Of a DNA stretch of 64,000 nt, positions 17,701-25,470 are shown one piece after another. A program made the translations under genes and the position numbers. A model generated the notes under the pieces. That model saw only the letters and a list, made by a program, of their open reading frames with translations, was not told the DNA's origin and did no database searches. The stretch lies in contig BDDC01000031.1 of the NCBI GenBank assembly GCA_001662425.1, positions 62,001-126,000 on the forward strand, given 5' to 3'. Every line of letters begins with the position of its first letter. The first letter of the stretch is position 1. This DNA comes from Chlamydomonas sphaeroides. Lineage: Eukaryota; Chlorophyta; Chlorophyceae; Chlamydomonadales; Chlamydomonadaceae.

Positions 17701-19848
17701 CTCATGCAGGTGGAGTTGGGGGATGCCGCGGTCGTGCAGGGCTTCACCGCGTGGTTCAGCGCTCTCCCAGCCGCATACATCATGGAGTTCGGGTTGCTGG
17801 ATGTCAAAGGCGCCATCTCATCCGGCGCGTTCGCCAAAGCGGTCGCGCAAGGCAACCTACTGAGAGGCCAGCAGCAGCTGGTCATGCTCCGTTGCGTGCG
17901 CGAATTTGCGCTCTACATCTCCATGCAGCGATACCTCACCGCGATCTCGGTGGCGCGCACGCATCATCTGCTCCTCGACCTCGTCAATTGTGCACCCAAG
18001 TGGCTCAACCCTCAGGGGCTCTATGTAGTGGTCTTCGAGCGCACAGCACCGACGCACCCGTTTGCAGTGGTTTGTCCCGTGCAGGGCATCACGCCGAGCA
18101 TGAGACCGAGCCCCAACACCCACGTGGCTTTTCTGGTGCACCACAACGACCAATATGAAGTGCTCGCATCGGTATCCGGCATGCGCGGCGGCGTCAAGGA
18201 CAACTACTCCTTCAATGCCGTGCAGATGCCCAGCGTCTTTGCGGTCACGTCTTCCATAAACAAGACATGCGCGGGGCTGCAGCAGCATCAGAACGGAGCC
18301 GTGCGCGCTGCGTCGGTGACCCGAGCACTTCGCCATCTGGGCGAGCGCGTCACGCATGTAGTCGCGGATTACAAACTGCAGTGCATCGGTCTGTATATCG
18401 AAGGGCGTTCGTTGTATGTTCCGCTTCTTGAACCCGATAACATCCTGGCGTGCCGGGGATCCGGCGCCGGTGTCATGTATATCGACGCGGCGATCCGGCG
18501 CATCCGACATGCGGAGCAGGAGGAGCAGCGTGAACGAGACGTCGTTGGTTTGTTTGAGCGGCTGGCCGCCGTGCTCGGTGACCCTGCCTACAATGTGACG
18601 CGTATCATCAGTACGAACGGCGCGCGCTCCGTCGTGCTGGCGATGGGGCGAGTGAGCCCGCTGACCGTCAACGATGAAATGATCGAGCAGTACACCGTCT
18701 ACCTGAACGCCTTTGTGAATGTCCCCTTTGACGACGAGCGCGTGCAGTACATCACCAAGCGCGCTGCCGAGGACCGCGTCGTCAGTGTGGCCGTGGACGC
18801 GTTCCTGACCCGTGTACAGCAGCATTCCAGCGTCGCGGTGAATATTAACAAGATAAGTGTGCACGCGCTTCCGTGGGACGTGCGGCACAGCTATGTCACT
18901 CTGATGTTCCGGCGGCTCATGCCCGCTGATCTTCAGCACCTGGCTGCCCAAGTCGCTGACCGCATGCTGCTCGGCGTGCGGAGGTCGGGTATCTCCAGCG
19001 CAGAATCCGTGGACCCGGGCATCATCTTTATCGATAACATTGACTCGCTGGAACGGCGGCTAGACTATGGAGAGATGCGAGACACCGGTATTCGCGGTCA
19101 AACGACCCCAACAAATGAAAACGACAGGGGTGGCCTTCCACGCACTAGCACTCGGGAGGAGCTCCCAAAGAACCTGTACACACTTGCCAAACGCGCGCTG
19201 GCGTCGGCAAGCAGCGGCGCAACAAATAGAGCTTCCGTGCTCAGCCAAGCGTCGACACGTGCACGTGCACTGTTCAGGGCACGCACGACGGGCACGCGGA
19301 ACAGGATTGTTGGCACGGACGGCCGGACGCGCAGAGCCAACGGCGTCAAATTCGAGGTCATTGCTGTGCCTCTGACCGTGTCCATAGCTCTGGCCGTGCT
19401 GATGCAAGTGAACGCTGTGTTGCACCCCGGAGCACCTGTGAAGGAGGATACGCTCCGCAAGATCATCTCATCGTTGACCACGCGAAACCCTGTGGATGCA
19501 CTCGTGGCCATGGCGCGGTTCTTGGACGTGCCGGTTACCATCTACAATACCGCAAGTGATCAGTACACGTCACTGGTCGCCCCCCCTAAGCGATCTGGTC
19601 AATACGACGAAACGCTGGTCAAGGATGCTACTGACATTAGCACGGAGATTAGTAAGGTAGTAAGTAGTCAGGAGATGCAGTGGAGCCTCGTCATTTCTAC
19701 ACCAGTTCCCAAGGGTAACAGTGACATTCTCTTTGTACGTAAGCACTCGCGGCGCCACCCGGAGCTCTTCAGTGCGATGGTACCTCTGAATGAGCTGTCC
19801 GACCCTAGCGCTCGGATCACGCATACCCGGCGCACGCATGTAAAATAG
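14761..19848 (+). CDS. VETF large subunit-like early transcription factor
   Basis: The 1695-residue protein is the longest in the window. Around residues 680-830 is a Cys-rich block: KRYSRICGHVVYRQPV, YVCPKVWWPKSRIAMT, KCPVPGIQEEPLVF and then HPGLLDPKYHPDGLCMPCC. This arrangement is typical of the poxvirus A7/VETF-large-subunit-like proteins of mimivirus relatives and asfarviruses, which bind early promoters and are packaged with RNA polymerase. Low-complexity inserts are present (a Thr-rich run near residue 860, DLPSPDLPSPD near 250, Ser/Thr at 165), which may explain the extra length. The remaining regions are helical with no catalytic motif. It would act in the virion and early cytoplasmic factory. 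Confidence 0.78.
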   Translation: MTLYLRVARWLSNDREPVMLTDTVKVLPDDFVGSALFRAQQALSAQHVYAWLEVPVPPEDACALVHFVSTVICDPAYDPVTGLVQHDALVSSVLACAATQQDGNAAAGALKKSGVTGGLTYPSAAAMVTELFKRKILARMAVRLHGHASKSMPKNPFNIVAGTTSSTSITSSTSTTSLNNRTFQSFVLASALRDDHPVLCVTTLDDVRTHLKREQVPDEAMRQCLQHYFPEAYVAVQPQPVTKSVQASDLPSPDLPSPDLPSPDIPPPDLVPTPLLRACQVRIYDVTRFAKQPLTRIQPEAFRAAFMRAALPDEFKVLRYNDIQHAVTHFRISREVLNSPSAAATAWSMPREELVRIIKTNLRSRPTHHGTISQQMTAIGINASGHWHVCVSRLDTGGLLVDVHLLRGSTPLQDAASRFADIKNKVIDPLLVLFSASVTTCFNPSEWHASAMEGAHRLLHATISCVAKLRDDINTTALKAAIAAPEMSPYFDNVESMAGATVAQYRRTNGYEKLSPEQQTVLLNISLPSRALLGMLVKRHQLDRLEIQDLMRQVYGRIDRQDDVTTEPVFVMSKPVLNVGVAVTVRGVSDLRVWQRVVQLVCGAASTAAGMLDPGVKEEQPPEDDALMNADADDYSGDIHIEELDSVLDDAQIVAPPPSDPGSQEESGEGEADAAMPPGRYVINELHRSDPKLFNTGNKGKRYSRICGHVVYRQPVRVSPADIERINKEYPGALTGAVATGSSESTASANRYVCPKVWWPKSRIAMTSAQFEAAGRKCPVPGIQEEPLVFDDDSYWRGRERHPGLLDPKYHPDGLCMPCCFLKSSRGQKKKCRGSAAFSNEDPKATEETAAAAAAVTTTTITTTTTTAADQHKTNSRYIYGETSMLPKDRYGFLPSDLHNALNIGNTCDPTHITHLTNRTRCILRKGVAAGPNNIFEALTTLLELKIRGSALPGFIRQHLDPATFLSLHSGDVARRFLPQLMQVELGDAAVVQGFTAWFSALPAAYIMEFGLLDVKGAISSGAFAKAVAQGNLLRGQQQLVMLRCVREFALYISMQRYLTAISVARTHHLLLDLVNCAPKWLNPQGLYVVVFERTAPTHPFAVVCPVQGITPSMRPSPNTHVAFLVHHNDQYEVLASVSGMRGGVKDNYSFNAVQMPSVFAVTSSINKTCAGLQQHQNGAVRAASVTRALRHLGERVTHVVADYKLQCIGLYIEGRSLYVPLLEPDNILACRGSGAGVMYIDAAIRRIRHAEQEEQRERDVVGLFERLAAVLGDPAYNVTRIISTNGARSVVLAMGRVSPLTVNDEMIEQYTVYLNAFVNVPFDDERVQYITKRAAEDRVVSVAVDAFLTRVQQHSSVAVNINKISVHALPWDVRHSYVTLMFRRLMPADLQHLAAQVADRMLLGVRRSGISSAESVDPGIIFIDNIDSLERRLDYGEMRDTGIRGQTTPTNENDRGGLPRTSTREELPKNLYTLAKRALASASSGATNRASVLSQASTRARALFRARTTGTRNRIVGTDGRTRRANGVKFEVIAVPLTVSIALAVLMQVNAVLHPGAPVKEDTLRKIISSLTTRNPVDALVAMARFLDVPVTIYNTASDQYTSLVAPPKRSGQYDETLVKDATDISTEISKVVSSQEMQWSLVISTPVPKGNSDILFVRKHSRRHPELFSAMVPLNELSDPSARITHTRRTHVK

Positions 19849-19913
19849 AGCAACATAGCAACATAAGCGGTGTGCGTGCTGGCAAAAGGCCTCGCACGAG
19901 ATAGGAACGTGAG

Positions 19914-21884
19914 ATGCTCGTACAGGAGAACGGTGCGCGCAAGCGCAAACGCGATGGTGATGAGGAGGAGGAGGAGGGCCTCACCAAGCAGCGGTACACC
20001 AGGTACCTCGTCCGGATGTACGTCGACATGCCGAAGAGCATGACGGGTACCGAGCGTCATCGGATGATGACGTTGTCCTCGGCCGACTTGCACGCGGCGG
20101 CGTTGTCACCACGCATCAAGGACAAACTCATGGACTCCCTGGAGGAAGGATCTTTGAGCGCGGAGTTTGCAGTGTACCTTGAGGATGACACCTGGTCGGA
20201 GCTCGTGCGGCTCGTTGCTCAACTGCGCTCATCTCCTGTAACCACGGCTACGTTTTCACTCATCAACGACATGCCCCGGATCCGCTCGCTGGTCACCTTG
20301 CTGAGGCGCATCGTCACTCTGCCAACCGCGACCCGAGAACTAATACGCACCACATGTGCCACACGCATCCTGTACAGCCTTTGGTCCTTGGGAGAGACGT
20401 CGCTCAAGTACCTCTGTGCGTGCTGCACTGAAGCCAAGCAGCACCTGCGCATGAACAGCACGTTCACGTCCCTCTACGATGTCACATCGCAGCTGTTCAA
20501 GGACAACCAGCTCGTGCTGAGCGAATGGGATGCAGCGAAGATGGTTCACTTCGTCAGGGCGCACATGATCTTCCAGACCGCATGGGATCACAACCGGTTG
20601 CTATTCGAAAAGATGCGCCCCTTTCTCGCCGTGGCACCGCTCCGGTTCATAGACATCATCAAGCGCCAGGACGTCATGGTCGTGTCACCACACGACACTC
20701 TGTCCGTCATGGCGGATGTGACATTGCGGCTCGAACGCACAAACATCATCGGGTCGTCACGCCGGGCGCTCATGCGCGCCAGCGCCTCGACGTGGCGGGG
20801 CTGCCAGATCATGGAAGTGTCGATCCGAGGCGAGACGGGCTTCGGGGAAGGCCTGGTGCGCGAATGGATTGGCCTTCTGTCCAAGGAGGTCTTTCAGGAG
20901 CAGCCGCGGTTCTTTGCGCCGTGTGAGGCGTTTCCCAATCGCTTTCACCCCTCGCTCTGCCTGAGTTCATCAAGCGACCCCAATGATCGAGAGTTCTACA
21001 ATTTTGTGGGTCGCGTCATGGGCGTGGCGGTCAAGCTCAAGATGCACACGGGCGTGCACCTCAGTCACACAGCCATTAAACTCATGACCAACCAACCCGT
21101 GGGCATGGACGACCTCCTGGAGGTGGACCCGGCGCTGTACCACACGTGCAGGAACATCTTGGAGGTCGATGACATGCAGGCCTTCGCCGCCATGAATCTG
21201 ACGTTTGTGTCGACGCAACACGTGGCGCTGTTCCCGGGCGCGGAAGCGGTGACGGTGCCTTACGATGCGCGTAGGGAGTACGTGGACGTTCTGTGCATGG
21301 AGTACATCCTCCGCGCACGGGAATCTGCGATGCAAATGACGCGGGGCTTCATGCACGTCCTGAACACCGAGGACATGGACACCGCTCACTTGGCCCTGGC
21401 ACTCATGTCGCCGGCCAGCATCAACGATTTGATTGGAGGACGACCCCACACCTCGGACTTATCCGTTGAGGAGTGGCGAACGCATGTCATCGTCGATGTC
21501 ACCGGGGCCACTTCGGATGCGGAGGTCCAACGCTTGACACATGTGAGCGAATCCTTCTTCAGGATGCTGGAATCGATGTCGCAGCCGGAACGCCACGGCA
21601 TCCTGACGTTTTGGACCGGACTCCACGCCCTGCCGAGCACGGGCTTTGCTGGACTGCGATGCAAGCTCCGGCTTTCGGTAGAGACATCGCCCACGGCGAG
21701 ACTGCCATCGTCGCACACTTGCATTATGATGCTGGTCATCCCGGTATGTCCCATCAGAAACATAGAACAGGTCGACGTCATGGCCTCCATCTTCAAAGAG
21801 TTGATCGCCACCAAGTCGTTCCATGACGACGAGGACTCACTGTCGGACGATGCGTTCACAGATGTTGATGATTGGGAAGTATGA
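19914..21884 (+). CDS. HECT-type E3 ubiquitin ligase
   Basis: The 656-residue protein has a full HECT domain in its C-terminal 370 residues. The N-lobe shows GETGFGEGLVREWIGLLSKE, NRFHPSLCLSS, FYNFVGRVMGVAVK and LMTNQPVGMDDL. The C-lobe ends with LPSSHTCIMMLVIP, where C603 is the predicted thioester cysteine. HECT ligases take ubiquitin from an E2 and pass it to the substrate. The N-terminal 280 residues, basic at the very start (RKRKRDGDEEEEEG, possible nuclear signal), would select the target; I see no WW, C2 or ankyrin modules. HECT ligases are uncommon in viruses compared with RING proteins. It most likely redirects host protein turnover. Confidence 0.9.
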   Translation: MLVQENGARKRKRDGDEEEEEGLTKQRYTRYLVRMYVDMPKSMTGTERHRMMTLSSADLHAAALSPRIKDKLMDSLEEGSLSAEFAVYLEDDTWSELVRLVAQLRSSPVTTATFSLINDMPRIRSLVTLLRRIVTLPTATRELIRTTCATRILYSLWSLGETSLKYLCACCTEAKQHLRMNSTFTSLYDVTSQLFKDNQLVLSEWDAAKMVHFVRAHMIFQTAWDHNRLLFEKMRPFLAVAPLRFIDIIKRQDVMVVSPHDTLSVMADVTLRLERTNIIGSSRRALMRASASTWRGCQIMEVSIRGETGFGEGLVREWIGLLSKEVFQEQPRFFAPCEAFPNRFHPSLCLSSSSDPNDREFYNFVGRVMGVAVKLKMHTGVHLSHTAIKLMTNQPVGMDDLLEVDPALYHTCRNILEVDDMQAFAAMNLTFVSTQHVALFPGAEAVTVPYDARREYVDVLCMEYILRARESAMQMTRGFMHVLNTEDMDTAHLALALMSPASINDLIGGRPHTSDLSVEEWRTHVIVDVTGATSDAEVQRLTHVSESFFRMLESMSQPERHGILTFWTGLHALPSTGFAGLRCKLRLSVETSPTARLPSSHTCIMMLVIPVCPIRNIEQVDVMASIFKELIATKSFHDDEDSLSDDAFTDVDDWEV

Positions 21885-21966
21885 GGTATGAAAAAAAGAC
21901 CTCGGAGCTCCGCGAGTAATATAGTCGTAATATAGTCAGAAACGAGCGAGCGAGAGATTAGATATC

Positions 21967-22803
21967 ATGGTCGCGTACTTTGTGGTCACTGACCAGGGTC
22001 ATCGAGAATACATGGAGGATAGACATGTCACCGGGAAGATCGGACAGTCGTCACATGTGGCGGCAGTCTTTGACGGTCACGGAGGAGACGAGCTGGCGCA
22101 GTTCTGTGCGATAGAGTTGATTGGACACTTGACGCGTGTTCTTGCGACGACGCCGCAGGGGCAGGAGGCCGTTGCTGTGCGAGAGGGGCTCAAGGGCCTG
22201 GATGATGTCGCAATGGAACGTATGCCGGGTGTCAAGTCCGGTACGACGGCGTGCGTGGCCGTAATACTGCCGCACGCCATCATCACTGTAAATCTGGGCG
22301 ACTCGCGGGCGGTGTTGTTCAGTCGGGACGTATCTGCGGGTCAGGAGGGTGGCGGTGTCAATCACCGCCGCCGCATCGGCACGACGTATGAGCTGTCCCG
22401 GGACCATAAGCCCTCGGATCTCGGTGAGGCCGACCGCATTATGCGCTCCGGGGGGTTTGTAACGACGCCCGAGCAGGGTGACGGTGTGCATCGTGTGATG
22501 GGGCGTCTGAGTCTCTCTAGGGCCCTGGGGGACTGGAGCATGCGGCCATGGGTCTCCAACGAGCCAGAGATCACGATTTACAACCGCACACATCGTGACG
22601 AGTTCGTGCTCCTCGCGACGGACGGCGTCTGGGATGTCGTGTCATCCGAAGAGGCGGCGGCCGTAGTGAACCGCGTTCTGACGGTGACGGGCGGCAAGTA
22701 CAATGCAGCGCTCCAAGCGCTCGTGTCGCTGTGTCGCGAACGGCGGTCGGGTGACAACATCACGGTGGTGCTCGTCCGCGTGGGGGCGCCCCGCATACTA
22801 TGA
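21967..22803 (+). CDS. PP2C-type Ser/Thr protein phosphatase
   Basis: The 278-residue protein is close to a minimal PP2C catalytic domain. It has MEDRHV (E17, D18), VAAVFDGHGG (metal-binding D36, G37), TTACVAVIL, VNLGDSRAVLF, LSRALGD, VLLATDGVWDVVS and SGDNITVVLV. All metal-coordinating Asp positions appear present, so it should be an active Mg/Mn-dependent phosphatase. It lies between the HECT ligase and a series of small genes and may balance the three kinase-like proteins in the window. It has no signal peptide or membrane anchor. Confidence 0.93.
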   Translation: MVAYFVVTDQGHREYMEDRHVTGKIGQSSHVAAVFDGHGGDELAQFCAIELIGHLTRVLATTPQGQEAVAVREGLKGLDDVAMERMPGVKSGTTACVAVILPHAIITVNLGDSRAVLFSRDVSAGQEGGGVNHRRRIGTTYELSRDHKPSDLGEADRIMRSGGFVTTPEQGDGVHRVMGRLSLSRALGDWSMRPWVSNEPEITIYNRTHRDEFVLLATDGVWDVVSSEEAAAVVNRVLTVTGGKYNAALQALVSLCRERRSGDNITVVLVRVGAPRIL

Positions 22804-22847
22804 AAAGGTGATTCTGAATTCTGAGAGCACAAATAAAGAAGGGACAT

Positions 22848-23339
22848 ATGTCGTCGTCGTTTCTGCAGCAGCCGTATCATGTGGACCTCTCTGATGAGGT
22901 CTTCAGGACGTTCCTCCCTCCCAAGGTCGCATCTGGTGCGTTCATTCCGGCGACGGATGAGCTGACATCATTGAGTCGAGAGTTTGAGTTCCCTGTGAAC
23001 GCCGTGTCGCTCAAGGTTGACCAGCTGACGCGAGAGATCAACCGACGCGCTGCAGAGGCGGGTGCCCTGGCTCCGGACGTGCCGGAAGTGCCCTACCGCA
23101 TGGTCCGGCTACAGATTCTCTCGACGTTTCGGGACCTCCAACGCGCTGCGGCAGTCGTGCACGCAGAGGCGTGGTATCACCGCTCGGGAAGGTCGAGCGG
23201 CAAGGTCGTGCGCGTTCAGGTGTGTCTGTACGCGTCAAAACCCTTTCTCCGCATGACCGCCGCCGATGTGGTCCGTCGCGAGCCGGAGGACCGCATGATC
23301 CTCATGGATGCCGGCAATGAGCCGTGGACAACTCAGTAA
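22848..23339 (+). CDS. Hypothetical protein
   Basis: The 163-residue protein has a short N-terminal SSSFLQQPYHVDLSDEVFR and two helical stretches (about residues 40-65 and 80-110). No motif or membrane span is recognised. It begins 44 bp after the phosphatase on the same strand and is followed within 30 bp by a membrane-protein gene. Codon use is like the neighbours, so it is probably a real gene. Confidence 0.55.
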   Translation: MSSSFLQQPYHVDLSDEVFRTFLPPKVASGAFIPATDELTSLSREFEFPVNAVSLKVDQLTREINRRAAEAGALAPDVPEVPYRMVRLQILSTFRDLQRAAAVVHAEAWYHRSGRSSGKVVRVQVCLYASKPFLRMTAADVVRREPEDRMILMDAGNEPWTTQ

Positions 23340-23369
23340 AATAGTCCAGTGCATTAATAAAACACTGAA

Positions 23370-23765
23370 ATGCAAGCGGCAGCCGAGCATTATCAAACAT
23401 TCGAGCTAGTGGACAAGGTCAAGCGCGAGGTCAAAGACAACACCGCGTTTCGACTGTCTGTCATCGGCGTGTGCCTCCTGTTTGTGGGACTGCTCATCAG
23501 CATCATCGGGCAGCTGGTCTTCACCGTCAAGGGCGGCGGCTCCTCAACGATCACGAGCTTCGTCGTCCTCAACATCATCGTCCTGGTATTCTACTTTGCA
23601 TGCCTCGCGTTGGCGCTGTACGTCAACTACTGCGTCACACATGGGCGCTGTACGTCACTTGCGCTCGTACACGGCTTCTTCCTGCTCATCACCGGCGGCC
23701 TCTACATCGGCGTGTCTATTTTCCAGACAATTGTCACGCGGCGAGTTGCGCAAATCAAGGTCTAG
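23370..23765 (+). CDS. Multi-pass membrane protein
   Basis: The 131-residue protein has four hydrophobic segments at about residues 29-52, 58-64 with 67-88, and 95-120: LSVIGVCLLFVGLLISIIG, SFVVLNIIVLVFYFACLALA and LALVHGFFLLITGGLYIGVS. The first 28 residues are charged and probably cytosolic. No family is recognised. It is a candidate virion inner-membrane protein. Confidence 0.6.
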   Translation: MQAAAEHYQTFELVDKVKREVKDNTAFRLSVIGVCLLFVGLLISIIGQLVFTVKGGGSSTITSFVVLNIIVLVFYFACLALALYVNYCVTHGRCTSLALVHGFFLLITGGLYIGVSIFQTIVTRRVAQIKV

Positions 23766-23821
23766 TCCAAAGACATGTACGCATATAGAGAGAGTGGCGG
23801 GAGCAACAAACATCAGCAATT

Positions 23822-24811
23822 ATGATTGTCGACGCGCAATACGAAAACGCAGGCAAGGCAACTAGAAATGTTGACAGCAGCTGCTGCAGAAAGCTGCCGC
23901 TCCCCCTGCTGCGGATGCTGCAGGGGCTGGTGTGCGGCACCGACATCAAGGCGAGCCTTGTATACGGGAGCTCTGAGCATTCACGGTACACCGTCCAACT
24001 GACCGGGTCGTGGCAGGAAGTCGTGTACGATTTGTTCCAGAAAGCCTTGTCTATCGACACCGCCAGTGTGCATCCAGAGCCCGACGCGGTGTGCTTCAAG
24101 GGCACCGAGTCGTGGAAGAGCATCCTGCTCAAGATGCAGCCCGCCAATAATGCCGACCCCGAAGAGGAGCAGTGTCACTGTGCGGTGTCGCAGGCGTGCC
24201 CGTCGGTGTCGCCCCGCTTCATCGTCGGTATGACGGTGATTGGCATCCGCATCTCATTCCTCGAATTTATCGAGGACGCCACGTCCATGTACCAGCTCTA
24301 CAAGACGCGCTCCAACCGCCTGGATGATGACTTTTGCACGGCAGCATATGACGCAGTCACCCGGATGTGGCTGGACGCAAGGGTCATGCATTGCGACCTC
24401 CACATGAACAACATCCTGGTGTCCAAGACCTCTGGGCGATTGTACATCATCGACTATGGCATGGCCATCCGCATCCCCGACGACGCGCACTTGGCGCTTG
24501 TCGACGCCATCCGCACAACCGGCACGGACCCGGCGGTTGCCTTCCGCAGGCTGTGCAAGACGTATGCCAAGCGCGTACTCCTCAAACGGAGGTACCAAAT
24601 TGATGGAGACGACGATTGGAACGATGATGCCACGTTCCTGGACACCGTTCGAAAATGCTGCAGGTCGTGCATGCGCCGTGCACAACAGCAGCAGCTGCTG
24701 GCGCAATTGATGCAAGATGAAGATGAAGTAGAAGTAGAAGTAGACGATGGAGATGGAGATGGAGATGACGTTCTTCAAACCCCGGCACCGCCATCAGTTG
24801 TGCTGTACTAG
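23822..24811 (+). CDS. Viral protein kinase-like protein with acidic tail
   Basis: The 329-residue protein has VMHCDLHMNNILV (catalytic loop with Asp and Asn) and LYIIDYGMAIRI (metal-binding DYG) near residues 190-222, as in the divergent kinase-like proteins of mimivirus relatives. The N-terminal lobe is short and a clear Gly-rich loop is not visible. KGTESWKSILLKM could hold the ATP-contact lysine. The last 35 residues are an Asp/Glu run built of DNA repeats (GATGGA). The stop codon is in the first copy of a 10-bp repeat whose second copy holds the start of the next gene. Confidence 0.72.
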   Translation: MIVDAQYENAGKATRNVDSSCCRKLPLPLLRMLQGLVCGTDIKASLVYGSSEHSRYTVQLTGSWQEVVYDLFQKALSIDTASVHPEPDAVCFKGTESWKSILLKMQPANNADPEEEQCHCAVSQACPSVSPRFIVGMTVIGIRISFLEFIEDATSMYQLYKTRSNRLDDDFCTAAYDAVTRMWLDARVMHCDLHMNNILVSKTSGRLYIIDYGMAIRIPDDAHLALVDAIRTTGTDPAVAFRRLCKTYAKRVLLKRRYQIDGDDDWNDDATFLDTVRKCCRSCMRRAQQQQLLAQLMQDEDEVEVEVDDGDGDGDDVLQTPAPPSVVLY

Positions 24812-24825
24812 TATGTACTAGTATG
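24805..24825 (+). repeat. Direct repeat GTACTAGTAT x2 linking a stop and a start
   Basis: Two tandem copies of GTACTAGTAT plus one G span 24805-24825. The first copy contains the kinase TAG (24809-24811) and the second ends in the ATG of the next gene (24823). The two genes are thus separated by only 11 bp. Confidence 0.85.
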
Positions 24826-25470
24826 AACGACCACAGTGTCTTGATACGGGAACTCAAAGACGTCCAGGCCCTGTTGCAATCCGCTGCACACGAGGGTCAA
24901 CTTGAAGAGCTGCTGCGGTACATTGAAGGTCTTGTTGCAATGATTCCGGACATTAATGACATTCTCTCGCGCTGTCAGAAACGGGAGGTCGAAATGCGCG
25001 CCGAGATTGATAACCTGTCCGCGCAAAAGTTGGTCATCTGCCAACAACATACACACGTTGTAAGGTTTTTGCGCTCCCAGCATCAATCCGCCGCACGGCG
25101 AGCATGCTCTGCGATCAATGATGCGGCGAGGCTGCGCCATGTACTACGCAACACCATCTATGAGCGCGACGCCGTCATTAAAAAGTTGACTACAGAAACC
25201 GGTCATCAAGGTCAAGGTCATCAAGGTCAAGGTCATCAAGGTCAAGGTCATCAAGGTCAAGGTCATCAAGGTCAAGGTCATCATCTAGGTCAACTCGGAG
25301 AACAACTCGAAGAGCAACTTCAGAAATCCAGGGGCATAGCCATGGACAAGAGCCTCCGCAAGAGCTGGTCGCGTCGTGTGCGGGCCGCCGTACATCACAT
25401 CCTTTTGAAAGTCACCAATCCCAAGAAGAAAGAAGAAATCAAGTGTCGTGTCGTGCAACAATATCCATGA
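24823..25470 (+). CDS. Coiled-coil protein with GHQGQ repeats
   Basis: In the 215-residue protein, residues about 5-120 are strongly helical and heptad-like (LIRELKDVQALLQSAAHEGQ; CQKREVEMRAEIDNLSAQKL). There follow five copies of GHQGQ encoded by a 15-bp repeat at 25202-25276. A basic C-terminus (KSWSRRVRAAVHH) ends the protein. No catalytic motif is seen. Its last 32 bp overlap the 3' end of the opposite glycosyltransferase gene. Confidence 0.6.
   Translation: MNDHSVLIRELKDVQALLQSAAHEGQLEELLRYIEGLVAMIPDINDILSRCQKREVEMRAEIDNLSAQKLVICQQHTHVVRFLRSQHQSAARRACSAINDAARLRHVLRNTIYERDAVIKKLTTETGHQGQGHQGQGHQGQGHQGQGHQGQGHHLGQLGEQLEEQLQKSRGIAMDKSLRKSWSRRVRAAVHHILLKVTNPKKKEEIKCRVVQQYP

Noticed and set aside
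17857..18951. A 364-codon minus-strand frame
   Set aside because: Antisense to the VETF-L-like gene and rich in His/Val/Asp as in other shadows; no domain is seen.
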